Assembly: GCA_964627055.1 (NCBI GenBank)
Contig: CAZVGV010000011.1
Coordinates: 1-25,308 of the forward strand
DNA length: 25,308 nucleotides
Reading direction: 5' to 3'
DNA from: JBBTQS01 sp964627055
GTDB lineage: Bacteria; Patescibacteriota; Patescibacteriia; Magasanikbacterales; JBBTQS01
Made by a program: the position numbers and the translations under genes
Part shown: positions 12,721-21,750 of the stretch, piece after piece
Layout: every line of letters begins with the position of its first letter
Numbering within the stretch: position 1 is the stretch's first letter
Notes under the pieces: model-generated
What the model saw: the letters and a program-made list of their open reading frames with translations, nothing else
The model's database searches: none
What the model was told of the DNA's origin: nothing

Positions 12721-13047
12721 TTATTCAACAAGCTTGAACTTGATGATCTTCACCGTACTCTCGAGCGTGACGCGATCACCGTAATACTTCCGGAAATCCT
12801 CGAGCATCTTCTCTTCGCGTTCGTATGGCTCATGGCCGTCGAGATCTGCGTCATCGAGTTCGCGAAGTGGCTTCTCGCTGACCGCGATGATTCGCGCGGT
12901 TGCAAATTGTTCTCCGGTTTCTTTGTTGATCAGCGCGAGCTCGTCCCCTTGCTGCAAATCCTTGTCATCGAAGAGCCTCCAGGTTGTGGTCTTTGCGCCG
13001 GAGAGAACGAGTGGGACGAGATTGGGGGCGAATTTGAGGGGTTTCAT
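12721..13047 (-). CDS. ASCH (PUA-like) domain protein
   Basis: 108 residues. LKFAPNLVPLVLSGAKTTTWRLFDDKDLQQGDELAL is the typical ASCH opening, with the conserved Thr-Thr-Arg-like motif as TTTWR. EQFATARIIAVSEKPLREL and a C-terminal VKIIKFKLVE strand follow. ASCH domains bind RNA or act as small hydrolases. It lies 34 bases downstream of hsdR and may be read through from it. Confidence 0.9.
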   Translation of the reverse strand: MKPLKFAPNLVPLVLSGAKTTTWRLFDDKDLQQGDELALINKETGEQFATARIIAVSEKPLRELDDADLDGHEPYEREEKMLEDFRKYYGDRVTLESTVKIIKFKLVE

Positions 13048-13081
13048 AAACAGGGACGTTTTTTAACAGACGCTCAGACAG

Positions 13082-16000
13082 CTACGCATATGCAGGAGAG
13101 AATTCCTTGTAAACCCGCACGGTCTCCAAATAGATGTACTCAATAAGTCGTTCGGTTTGCCGTTCTTGGATGATCCCGCGCTGAATCAGCAGAAGGCGAA
13201 CATTCTGACGAATACGCGCCTTAATCGTCTCGTTATTCGTCCAGTCGATAGTGAGGTCACGTCGAATACGCTTCGTGAGATCCTTCACGAATTCTTTGAT
13301 ATCAATCTTTGCTTCCTTCAACGCCGGATCTTTTGCTAGAGAATCGTAAAAAGTGATCTCTTCTTCAGACAATCCCAGAGCCTGACTCTCCGCATCGAGC
13401 TGCTTAATTTCCTCAGCTATCTTCAAGAGCTGTTTGATAATTTCCGCCGAACTAATGACGTTGTTTTCGTACTTTTCGATCAAGTCGGTAAGCAAGGCCA
13501 GCATGGTTTCATACCGCGCCTTATTCGTGCGCATGCGATTCACGATTTCTTTATCCAGCAGTTTGCGAACCGAATCAACCGCAAGATTTTTGTACTCAGA
13601 CTTGCCAATCTCCTCAGCGAACTTCTCATCAAAGATAGAGATGCTCTTGGATTCACTACCGGAAGCAAACAAATCGATGACATTTTCTGCTTGCACTGCA
13701 TCATGAATCAACGAACGAATTGCGCTTTCCTTCTCTTCGGGGAAGACGGCTTTTGGAATGACAGTTTGTCGAGCAACACCTTCCCGAACCGCCTGCAGGA
13801 ACTGAACGTCGGTCACGATCTCCATCGCAGATTCGCTCGGCATGACGAGTGCATGGAGCTTTGAAAGTTTACCGACCGTTCCGATGAACCGCATCTTCCG
13901 ATCGTCGGATAGGATGCCATCTTTCGTGATGACTTCGTTGATACAGGCTTGCAGCAGTCGCGACAACTCTGTTCCTTTTAACTTTTTCCAACCCGAATAC
14001 TTGACGCCCTTAAAATACGCCAAGGCGTCACGATGAAGCGAATTCATCTCGACGATAATTTCATCAAGCGGAAGCATGGCTTCTTTTTGCACCCCTGAAT
14101 CGTAAATCGAGAGTGCTTTCTTGAGGTTTTCCGCGATCCCGATGTAATCAACGATGAGACCGCCCGGTTTATCCTTAAACACACGGTTCACGCGGGCGAT
14201 TGCCTGCATGAGGCCGTGATTTTTCAGCGGCTTATCGAGATACATTGTATGCAGACACGGCACGTCAAAACCCGTCAGCCACATGTCGCAGACTATTGCG
14301 ATCTTGAGCGGGTCGTGGATCTTCTTGAATCGCTTCTCAAGTTTCTTAGCGTCATGTTCCGGCTGAATTTCGGAAGCGAATTCATCGCTTCCAGAAATCA
14401 CAGCCGCACATTCCGGCGCATTCCAAAGCTTCTTAATTTCTTTATACATCGCCACCGCGATCCTGCGGCTCATGGTGACAATCATTGCCTTACCCTCAAT
14501 CGGTCGGTTGTTGTAGTGATCGACGATATCCTTCGCGATCTGTTCGATACGACTTTGTGTGCCAACAATCTCTTCCAACACCGCCCACTCCTTGCGAGCC
14601 TTCGTCTTTTCATCGACAATAATTTCACCTAGTAGGCTGTCGAATTTTGAATCAACAAACTTGTCTACCATGTGAAGCGGTACCAAGCGACCCTCGTAGT
14701 AGATCGGCACTGTCGCGCCGTCCTTCACTGCTCGGCCGATACGGTATTCACTCACTACTGGTCCGAAGACGCGCATCGTATTCTTGTCATTCGCGGCAAT
14801 CGGTGTTCCCGTTACGCCGAGGAAACTCGCATTCGGTAATGCCTTGCGGACGTTGCCGGCAAGAGCGCTGTATTGAGTGCGGTGCGCCTCGTCCGCGAGC
14901 ACGATGACGTTCTCGCGCTCGGTGAGTACTGCATTCGCATCTGGATCCTCTTTAAACTTCTGAATGGTTGTAAAAATGAGCTCGCTTCCAAGGTGCTCAA
15001 GTCGACCACGGAGATCTTTAATGCTCGCGGCGCGCTTGGCGAGCGTTCCGTACCCAGACCGCTTGAACGTCTTGTACAGCTGGTCGTCCAAATCTTCACG
15101 ATCGGTCAAAAACACATAGGCAGGACTCTTAAGGGCGTCGATCCGCTTGGTTTTGTTCACGTAAAAAACCATGGATAAGGACTTGCCCGAACCCTGTGTG
15201 TGCCAAAAGACACCAATCTTGCGATCCTGCTCACCCCCAACCGCTTTAATCGTGCCCTCAACCGTCTTGTTCACGCCGTAAAATTGGTGATACAAGCACA
15301 TTTTCTTCGTGAATGTGGCCGCTTCGCCGTCTCCGTCAGCCTCAAACACAATAAAGTTCTGGACGACATCCAAAAATCGTCGCTTGTCGAAGAGACCACG
15401 GAGCAAAACTTCGAGTTCGACTGCATTTTTGGGCTCATCGTTTTCTGTATCAATACCTTTCCAAGATCCAAAGCGTTCCCACGAAGAGGAGATAGTTCCA
15501 TGCTTCGCGAGATGGAGATCGGAGAGGCCGATTACTTGGTTGTACAAGAACAACTTTGGAATTTCTTTCTTATACGATTCGACGTCCCGATACGCTTCAC
15601 CGATTGAAGTAGACTCTCGTACGGCGCTCTTCAGCTCAAAGACGGACAGTGGCAAACCATTAACGAAGATGACGACATCTGGACGACACACCGAATCGAT
15701 TCCCTGAACAGTAAATTGGTTTACCACCAAAAAATCATTCGCTTCTGGATTTGCAAAATCAATAAGTTTTACCAGCTCAGTTTTCTCGCTTCCTTCCACA
15801 CGCCACGAATGTTTCTTTCCATCCGTCAGCCACGAATATATCTCTTTGTTTCCGAGTGTGAGATCAGCGTGGTTATACTCAGCCACCTCCCGCACAACAG
15901 TTTCAGCCTGTTCGGAAGGTAGCTGCGGGTTGAGCCGACGAATCGAACCAACCAGTCGATCTTTTAAGACGACTGTCCGAAAGTCCTCGCGCTCGGCTTT

Positions 16001-16108
16001 CGCTTGGCCCGGGTTGATATCAGCGCCGTAGACGTGCTCGTACCCTTGTCCCTTAAGCCAATCAATGAGCGATTGCTCGGTAAGATTTTGTTCGTTGAGT
16101 TGGCTCAT
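13082..16108 (-). CDS. hsdR: Type I restriction enzyme, R (endonuclease/translocase) subunit
   Basis: 1008 residues from the ATG at 16108, one base after the previous stop. The N-terminal PD-(D/E)XK nuclease shows PDVVIF (Asp144) and ELK (158-160). The superfamily 2 motor follows: Walker A QGSGKS (305-310), DEAH (406-409), TGTP and AIARVNR as motif VI. The C-terminal helical part should bind the MTase core. The subunit translocates DNA and cuts unmethylated foreign DNA once assembled with HsdM and HsdS. It is the last gene of the five-gene operon, full length, with all motifs present, so it is probably active. Confidence 0.97.
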   Translation of the reverse strand: MSQLNEQNLTEQSLIDWLKGQGYEHVYGADINPGQAKAEREDFRTVVLKDRLVGSIRRLNPQLPSEQAETVVREVAEYNHADLTLGNKEIYSWLTDGKKHSWRVEGSEKTELVKLIDFANPEANDFLVVNQFTVQGIDSVCRPDVVIFVNGLPLSVFELKSAVRESTSIGEAYRDVESYKKEIPKLFLYNQVIGLSDLHLAKHGTISSSWERFGSWKGIDTENDEPKNAVELEVLLRGLFDKRRFLDVVQNFIVFEADGDGEAATFTKKMCLYHQFYGVNKTVEGTIKAVGGEQDRKIGVFWHTQGSGKSLSMVFYVNKTKRIDALKSPAYVFLTDREDLDDQLYKTFKRSGYGTLAKRAASIKDLRGRLEHLGSELIFTTIQKFKEDPDANAVLTERENVIVLADEAHRTQYSALAGNVRKALPNASFLGVTGTPIAANDKNTMRVFGPVVSEYRIGRAVKDGATVPIYYEGRLVPLHMVDKFVDSKFDSLLGEIIVDEKTKARKEWAVLEEIVGTQSRIEQIAKDIVDHYNNRPIEGKAMIVTMSRRIAVAMYKEIKKLWNAPECAAVISGSDEFASEIQPEHDAKKLEKRFKKIHDPLKIAIVCDMWLTGFDVPCLHTMYLDKPLKNHGLMQAIARVNRVFKDKPGGLIVDYIGIAENLKKALSIYDSGVQKEAMLPLDEIIVEMNSLHRDALAYFKGVKYSGWKKLKGTELSRLLQACINEVITKDGILSDDRKMRFIGTVGKLSKLHALVMPSESAMEIVTDVQFLQAVREGVARQTVIPKAVFPEEKESAIRSLIHDAVQAENVIDLFASGSESKSISIFDEKFAEEIGKSEYKNLAVDSVRKLLDKEIVNRMRTNKARYETMLALLTDLIEKYENNVISSAEIIKQLLKIAEEIKQLDAESQALGLSEEEITFYDSLAKDPALKEAKIDIKEFVKDLTKRIRRDLTIDWTNNETIKARIRQNVRLLLIQRGIIQERQTERLIEYIYLETVRVYKEFSPAYA

Positions 16109-16109
16109 A

Positions 16110-17555
16110 TCAGGATTTGTCAGCAAAGATTTTCAACAGCTCGCTGAAAACTTCATCTTCGCGTTCCTGATTAAAAGCCTCAGCAATGTACGCTTTAATA
16201 AATTCCTCTTTCTTCTGAAAACCAAGTTTGATATATAAAGGTTCAATAAAATAGCTAGCATCAAGGGATCCGAGCCATTCACGATCTGAATGTGTATAGT
16301 TTTGTAAAATCTCTTTCATCGGAGGTTTCGACTCTTCTTTGATAACATCAAAGATAAAATCTCCTACCAATTCCTTTGAAACTTTTATTTCATCTAAAAT
16401 CAGCTTATCTAGTAGATAATTTTCGATACAATATTTCTGTAGATGTATTAGATTTTGGTGATAATCTGATTTTTTCAAACTTTTATTGTCACCGTCGCGT
16501 AAATAGAAGACGTTGATTCCTGAAATATCCTTGTTCTTCTTGGCAAGACTCTCGATATTCCCCGAGTTGGCAGCAATCACCGAATAGACCTTAACAGATT
16601 TACGAGTAGCTAAATTATCAACCACTATTTTTTGAGCTTCATCTTCTACATATACAATTGGCGTCCCCGCATCGAAGCTCTCAATTAACTGAGTAATTTC
16701 TCCGCATAGCAATTCCTTTAGCTTATCCGAGGCCGTATTCGATAAAACAATCTTTTCACGCTCCCATGAAAAGAACTTTACTGCGTCCTTATACTCTGAC
16801 CTAAAACAGATTCTTGAGTGAGTCACCACAATAATTTGCTTCCCATGTTCTTTAGAAAAAGCTCCCAAGAAAGAAAAAAGCTTTTCTTCTAAAATCCAAT
16901 TTAGATGAACTTCCGGTTCATCGATAAGATAAACATCCGAATCATCTTTAACATAATAAATATTGAACAACAGCGCGACTATGGCGTTTTCTCCTGAGCT
17001 CAAGTTTGTAAGCTCAATCTCTTTGCCATATTTTTTTATTTTGATTGAGTAATACTTTTCTTTGCTATCCCAAACCAAGTCTAATTCGTAATCGAGGAAT
17101 ACACTTTTAAGAATCGCATCGAACTCAATTTTTATGATTGATGCAGCGGTAATTTTATCGATGTTTCCCGCATTAGTTTTCTTTTCACAGGCAAGATTTA
17201 ATATTTCGGCAACCGAGCGTATTTGCTGATACTGGTTGTCATTAATCTTTTGTTTTAGTTGGTTGAGTGTATTTTGAGAAATGTTTGGGTCCTGATTTAT
17301 AATTCGGTAAGCTTGTTGTGCTTGCTGCTTTTCAGCACTTCGTTTTGGAGAAAACGAAATCAAATTCAGAGAGTCATTAGGTTCCTTTTCAACAACATTT
17401 GGATTATTTACATTATCAGATACGAAACTAAGTAGGGCGGTTTTTCCAGTTCCATTTTCTCCAGAGATGATATTTAATCCTTCTTTTAACTCCAAGCTCT
17501 GTACAAAAATTAAATCAAACAATCTGATTTGAACTTTTTTTATGAACTTTGCCAT
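16110..17555 (-). CDS. AAA ATPase fused to TOPRIM nuclease domain (OLD/PARIS-like), inside the type I RM operon
   Basis: 481 residues. The ATPase part has Walker A GENGTGKT (32-39), an ABC-like signature LSSGE (186-190), Walker B VYLIDEPE (208-215) and the switch His in VVTHSR. The second part is TOPRIM-like: VYVEDEAQK (301-309) gives the Glu, and FYLRDGDN (350-357) the DxD. CIENYLL (376-382) then recalls DUF4435, the AriB half of PARIS. The usual Asp after the first Glu is Gln308. It probably senses phage or DNA damage and cuts nucleic acid. It is more AT-rich than hsdM and hsdR, suggesting separate origin. Position between hsdS and hsdR matches prrC of the prr locus. RecF-like repair protein is a weaker alternative. 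Confidence 0.85.
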   Translation of the reverse strand: MAKFIKKVQIRLFDLIFVQSLELKEGLNIISGENGTGKTALLSFVSDNVNNPNVVEKEPNDSLNLISFSPKRSAEKQQAQQAYRIINQDPNISQNTLNQLKQKINDNQYQQIRSVAEILNLACEKKTNAGNIDKITAASIIKIEFDAILKSVFLDYELDLVWDSKEKYYSIKIKKYGKEIELTNLSSGENAIVALLFNIYYVKDDSDVYLIDEPEVHLNWILEEKLFSFLGAFSKEHGKQIIVVTHSRICFRSEYKDAVKFFSWEREKIVLSNTASDKLKELLCGEITQLIESFDAGTPIVYVEDEAQKIVVDNLATRKSVKVYSVIAANSGNIESLAKKNKDISGINVFYLRDGDNKSLKKSDYHQNLIHLQKYCIENYLLDKLILDEIKVSKELVGDFIFDVIKEESKPPMKEILQNYTHSDREWLGSLDASYFIEPLYIKLGFQKKEEFIKAYIAEAFNQEREDEVFSELLKIFADKS

Positions 17556-17560
17556 ATAGA

Positions 17561-18652
17561 TTAAATCAACTCTGCAAGCAATCGATCTCTCGATTTCTTC
17601 AGAAGGTCACTTTCTTGTTCACATGCAACCTTCTTTTCAATTAGTGGCAGTGCAATATTTGCAAACTCAACCGCAAGCTGGGCAGGAGGAATAACAAAGT
17701 TTTGTTGCTCGAAATCAGGCCAATGACCTTTGTACTCCTGCATCTTGATTTTTTCTTTGGTTAAAAAGTAAACAAAGAGGGTCGGATAGCCGTTCCTTCC
17801 GACATATGGAAGGACGTTTTGAATGCACGAAAACGGTTCGGTCATCAACCTGTAATAACAAGTGTGGTTTGTGAAAACGACGACTGGTTTTTCAATACTC
17901 GCCATCACGCCAGGCCCCTCATTGTGATAACCGATATTTCCACTCTGACCCTGATCCAGAATCGGAATTTTACCATTCGGAAGCGCAGATTTATTGTCGT
18001 ACTTTTTCCCAACTCCGATTCGTTCAATTACTTCAAGAACATTTTTTACTCCCCACCCTTCCGGAATGTCCCCCACCTCACTCTCAACCATCTTCACTTT
18101 CTCGTGCCCAGGGAAACGGAAATTCACGAACCACTCGTCAAAAATTGCTTGCGCGGTTGCTTCAAGATTTTTGATGATGGAATTGTTATTGGCTATTTTG
18201 TCGTCGTATGTGCTGAGGATTTCAGCGATGCGCTTCTGTGTTTCTTCTTTTGGCGTTTCAACCCGGATATTATAAACAGTATCTCTACTCAGACCTGGTA
18301 CCGCAGAATCTCCACCGTATTTTGGAAGATTGATGCGCTGCAAGAGGTAGTAGACATATTTCAAATCAAATCCCTTGGAGACTTCATCGACATAAAACAC
18401 TGTATCTATTGGGTACGATTCCGTATCTGTGTACGAGAGTGAACCAACGTTTCCCTTACGACCAATAACAATTGAGGGGTTTTTCACTTTTGATTCGTTG
18501 TGAAATCCAACAAGACCACTTGATGCATAAACAGGCACATCACCCCGTATTCGATCACGCTCCGGTAATCCAAAACCGTATTTTATTTCCATCAAATCAG
18601 AAATTTGATGTGAAGTTTTTTCTTGTTGAATTTCTTCGAGAATATTCTCCAT
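17561..18652 (-). CDS. hsdS: Type I restriction enzyme, S (specificity) subunit
   Basis: 363 residues with two target-recognition domains. TRD1 is about 15-135 and ends in LPKYGGDSAVPGLSRDTVYNIRVETP. It is followed by the central helical spacer RIAEILSTYDDKIANNNSIIKNLEATAQAIFDEWF. TRD2 (about 195-325) is followed by a shorter C-terminal helix, IEKKVACEQESDLLKKSRDRLLAELI. It sets the DNA sequence bound by the M2S and R2M2S complexes; the target cannot be read from sequence. It starts 3 bases after the DUF2130 stop and ends 5 bases before the ATPase gene. Confidence 0.95.
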   Translation of the reverse strand: MENILEEIQQEKTSHQISDLMEIKYGFGLPERDRIRGDVPVYASSGLVGFHNESKVKNPSIVIGRKGNVGSLSYTDTESYPIDTVFYVDEVSKGFDLKYVYYLLQRINLPKYGGDSAVPGLSRDTVYNIRVETPKEETQKRIAEILSTYDDKIANNNSIIKNLEATAQAIFDEWFVNFRFPGHEKVKMVESEVGDIPEGWGVKNVLEVIERIGVGKKYDNKSALPNGKIPILDQGQSGNIGYHNEGPGVMASIEKPVVVFTNHTCYYRLMTEPFSCIQNVLPYVGRNGYPTLFVYFLTKEKIKMQEYKGHWPDFEQQNFVIPPAQLAVEFANIALPLIEKKVACEQESDLLKKSRDRLLAELI

Positions 18653-18655
18653 AGC

Positions 18656-19831
18656 TTATTCAATTTCTGTTGGCGCAGGGAGCTCCAGGGCTTCAATTTT
18701 TTGTAACTGAACCATGCCGTTGATATCACCGTAGATACCGACGGTATTTTTAATCACCTTCTGGATTTGCTTTTCGCGCTCGGTCCAGATCTTCTCGTAT
18801 GCGAGACGCTCTTTCTGCAAGGAGGCATTCATGCCTTGGAAGGCCTCAACGATCGCCTCGATGCGCTGACGAAACTCAACTCCGGAAAGGTAGCTGTAGA
18901 TGATCTCCATCTTCTCGTTTTTTCCAACAGAGCTGGCTTTTTCGCGAGAGACCAAGAGAAGTTGTTCACGAAGAATCGTCGCGATGGATACGGCAAGTTT
19001 CATATCACAAACCCACACCCCGTCTCGTTCTGAGATGGCGTCTGCGCCGCCCGGCAGGGTGGAAGTCACAATGACCGCCAAATCGGCCTTCACCGAGCGT
19101 TGGTCATCCTTTAGCTTCTGAACCCAACCTTCAGTCCAAGCTTTCGTCTTCTTGGATTCCCAAATAATCTTTCCGCACTCGTCCCCCTTCTGGTTCTTTA
19201 CAATTTGAATCACGTCCGCACCGTTCACACCCTTGGGGACGGGAACAATTTCGTCGTAGATAAACTCACTCTTCAGCATTTCCTCAAGAATCATCTCTTG
19301 TACTTCCCCCTGGGTTTGCTGCGAACCCTGCTCGAGCTTCCGGGCTAGTTCGTCTTTGGCCTTGGTAGCGTCCGAAAGCTGCTTGTTAAGCTGATCAATC
19401 TTAGCCTGCTGAGCCTCGGTCGCACGCTTGGATGCTTCCTCCTCAATCTTTTTCCGTTCCTCGTCCATCTGGCGTTGCTTCTCCAATTCAAAGTGCTCCT
19501 TCTCATCCTTCAGCTGCTGTGCCTGTCGGCGCAATTCAAGCTCGTGCTGAGCGGATTCTTTTAACTTCTCATTCTTTTCCTTAAGCTGTTCTTCGAGGAA
19601 TTTATACTCAGCATCATTCTCTTTCGCGAGGTCTGCCTTAAGCTTGGCCTTCAGTTCGGTCGACAAATCCGCGAGCTTCTGCTCGTTTTCCTTCTCGATG
19701 GATTTCTTGAGCTCACGCTCCTTCTCTTCAAAATCTTTTTTGAACTTGTTCTCGATCTGGCGCGTCAAAACATCGTCGATGGAAATCGAGGTCTGACAGC
19801 TGGGACAGATAATTTCGTTTTGTGTGTTCAT
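18656..19831 (-). CDS. DUF2130 coiled-coil protein with PD-(D/E)XK-like nuclease signature
   Basis: 391 residues from the ATG at 19831, one base after hsdM. It begins with a CxxC (CPSC, 9-12), half a zinc ribbon. A long charged coiled coil follows (about 25-170, rich in Glu, Lys and Gln). The DUF2130 domain then shows GADVIQIV (Asp206) and KIIWESKK (Glu225, Lys227), the D...ExK pattern of the restriction-endonuclease fold, with Glu in the preceding helix and ADLAVIVTS after it. I infer a nuclease; this is not established for the family as far as I know. Its position between hsdM and hsdS suggests it is part of the defence operon. Confidence 0.9.
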   Translation of the reverse strand: MNTQNEIICPSCQTSISIDDVLTRQIENKFKKDFEEKERELKKSIEKENEQKLADLSTELKAKLKADLAKENDAEYKFLEEQLKEKNEKLKESAQHELELRRQAQQLKDEKEHFELEKQRQMDEERKKIEEEASKRATEAQQAKIDQLNKQLSDATKAKDELARKLEQGSQQTQGEVQEMILEEMLKSEFIYDEIVPVPKGVNGADVIQIVKNQKGDECGKIIWESKKTKAWTEGWVQKLKDDQRSVKADLAVIVTSTLPGGADAISERDGVWVCDMKLAVSIATILREQLLLVSREKASSVGKNEKMEIIYSYLSGVEFRQRIEAIVEAFQGMNASLQKERLAYEKIWTEREKQIQKVIKNTVGIYGDINGMVQLQKIEALELPAPTEIE

Positions 19832-19832
19832 A

Positions 19833-21629
19833 CTAGAATCCAAGTTCCTTAAGATTGCGTTCGATAACATTCTCCAGCTCATGACCGCGCTTGAATGACG
19901 CACGCAATTCGCTTGATAATTTCTTCATTTTTTCCTCAAACGGAACTCCATCATCCTCTACCTCGGAGAGGCCTACATAACGGCCTGGTGTGAGGACGTA
20001 ACTGTTTTTCTTTATCTCCTCCAGCGTTGCGGATTTGCAGTACCCGGGGATGTCTTCGTATGCGTCGGCACCTGATTCTCCACGCCACGCACGCACCGTG
20101 CTTACGATTTTTTGAATCTGTTCTGCGTTGAAGACGACTTGCTTCCGTGAGATCTGCTCAAACAATTCGCGTGCGTCGACAAACAAGATCTCGCCCTTGC
20201 GGCTTCGAAATCGGTCACCAGCCTTGTTCTTTGAGACGAACCAGAGGGAGACTGGTAAACCTACGTTGTAGAAAAGTTTTGATGGGCAAGAAATGATGAT
20301 GTCAACGAGGTCTGCGTCGATAAGTTTTTGACGCAGTTCCCCTTCTTTTCCAGACACGGCTAATGCGCCATTCGGCATTACGAAACCTGCATTGCCATTT
20401 GGGGCAAGGTGATGCGTGAAGTGCTGCACCCACATGAAGTTGGCGTTCCCAGCAGGGGGAAGCCCAAGGATCAGGCGCGGATCATTATCAGAAAGTTTCG
20501 ACGGCTCCCACTCGGCATTAAACGGAGGGTTAGCGATGACAAAATCTGCTTGAAGATGCGGGAACATGTCGTTGTAGTACGAGTTCCCGAGCTCGATTTT
20601 TCCAGACAGCCCGCGGATGGCCAGGTTCATCTTTGCAAGACGGAGCGTGGTCTGATTACTTTCCTGACAGCTAATAGCAAGCTTAGACGGATCCTGACCG
20701 TGCTCACGGAGATACTTACCCATGGAAACGAACATGCCACCGCTACCGCACGCTGGGTCGAACACACGAGCATTCTCATATGGCTCAAGAACCTCAACGA
20801 GCAGAGAGACGATGGAACGCGGAGTGAAGAACTCGCCGCCACGTTTGCCTTCAGCAGAGGCAAACTGTCCAAGGAAATATTCGTAGATGCGTCCGAGGAT
20901 ATCTTTCTCACGGTCGAAATCGTGGTCAAAGGTGATGCGAGAGAAAATGTTGACAAGCTCGCCCATCACAGAATAATCCAGGTTGGTTTTAGTATATACG
21001 CGCGGAAGAACGTTTTCGAGCTGCGCAGGATTATCGTTCTCAATCAAAGCCATAGCCTCATCGAGAATTTTGCCAAGCTCCGAACTCATCGACTTTGTGC
21101 GCAGGTACTCCCAGCGGGAATGTTCCGGGACGTAGAAGACGCCTTCGGCAGTATAAAAATCTTTCGTCTCGAGGATCTGCCTTCGCGTGTCCTCGTTCGA
21201 TACGTAAAAATCCTCGTTCTTAGGATCTCGGGTCATTTCTGCAAGCACCTCCCGACGCTTCTCGAATGCGTCGGAGATATACTTCAGGAAGAGGAGTCCG
21301 AGAACAATGTTCTTGTATTCAGAAACGTCGATGTTTCCACGAAGCTTGTCAGCAGCCGCCCAGAGCTCTTTCTCGAACCCGAGGTCGTGGTGCCCATTCT
21401 TTTTCCCAACCACGCTTTCCGTAGCCTTCTTCTGTTCGCTGGCAATGCGGGCCTGAATCTCCTCGGAGAGGGAAGACTTCGGAATCAGCCAGGTTGGCTT
21501 TGAGGGATCCCCAATGTTTTCCGCAGAAATTTCACCTTTTTTAATCTTTTGGTGCACGGCTACACGGGAAATACCAAGCATTTTTGCCAGTTGGGTGGGA
21601 GTAACGAATTGGCTTTTATCAATTGCCAT
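19833..21629 (-). CDS. hsdM: Type I DNA adenine methyltransferase, M subunit, with N-terminal helix-turn-helix
   Basis: 598 residues. Residues 1-60 are an added DNA-binding domain of excisionase/MerR-like type: FVTPTQLAKMLGISRVAVHQKIKKGEI, then TWLIPKSSL. The HsdM N-terminal helical domain starts near 85 (FEKELWAAADKLRGN). The N6-adenine methylase core has DPACGSGG (291-298, SAM site) and NPPF (367-370, catalytic). It methylates host sites and forms the core of the restriction complex. As first gene, with a palindrome over its own start site, it may repress itself through the extra domain; that is inference. Confidence 0.96.
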   Translation of the reverse strand: MAIDKSQFVTPTQLAKMLGISRVAVHQKIKKGEISAENIGDPSKPTWLIPKSSLSEEIQARIASEQKKATESVVGKKNGHHDLGFEKELWAAADKLRGNIDVSEYKNIVLGLLFLKYISDAFEKRREVLAEMTRDPKNEDFYVSNEDTRRQILETKDFYTAEGVFYVPEHSRWEYLRTKSMSSELGKILDEAMALIENDNPAQLENVLPRVYTKTNLDYSVMGELVNIFSRITFDHDFDREKDILGRIYEYFLGQFASAEGKRGGEFFTPRSIVSLLVEVLEPYENARVFDPACGSGGMFVSMGKYLREHGQDPSKLAISCQESNQTTLRLAKMNLAIRGLSGKIELGNSYYNDMFPHLQADFVIANPPFNAEWEPSKLSDNDPRLILGLPPAGNANFMWVQHFTHHLAPNGNAGFVMPNGALAVSGKEGELRQKLIDADLVDIIISCPSKLFYNVGLPVSLWFVSKNKAGDRFRSRKGEILFVDARELFEQISRKQVVFNAEQIQKIVSTVRAWRGESGADAYEDIPGYCKSATLEEIKKNSYVLTPGRYVGLSEVEDDGVPFEEKMKKLSSELRASFKRGHELENVIERNLKELGF

Positions 21630-21645
21630 ATTTCATGCTTTTTGG

Positions 21646-21685
21646 TTTACACATGTAAAGTACCATGTGCATGATAAAATGTAAA
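21646..21685 (-). promoter_or_regulatory. Promoter and palindromic operator of the hsd operon
   Basis: The minus strand has TTTACA (21685-21680), a 17-base spacer, and TACTTT (21662-21657) preceded by TGG. A 6-2-6 inverted repeat, TTTACA-2-TGTAAA (21646-21659), overlaps the -10 end and the predicted start near 21650. The -35 repeats the TTTACA half-site 26 bases away. A repressor here would shut off the whole operon. Confidence 0.6.
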
Positions 21686-21750
21686 TACCAAAGACCAACC
21701 TGTAGAAGCACATTCCAGATTATCCCAAAAATGAGTTCGCCTCAGCTTTG

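Noticed and set aside
13048..13081. T-run after hsdR as a terminator
   Set aside because: The T-run is on the plus strand while hsdR is on the minus strand, and no stable stem precedes it in the right direction.
16110..17555. Reading the ATPase gene as PrrC itself
   Set aside because: The C-terminal half has TOPRIM features (VEDE, RDGD, CIENYLL) and I see no PrrC anticodon-nuclease triad; only the position is shared.
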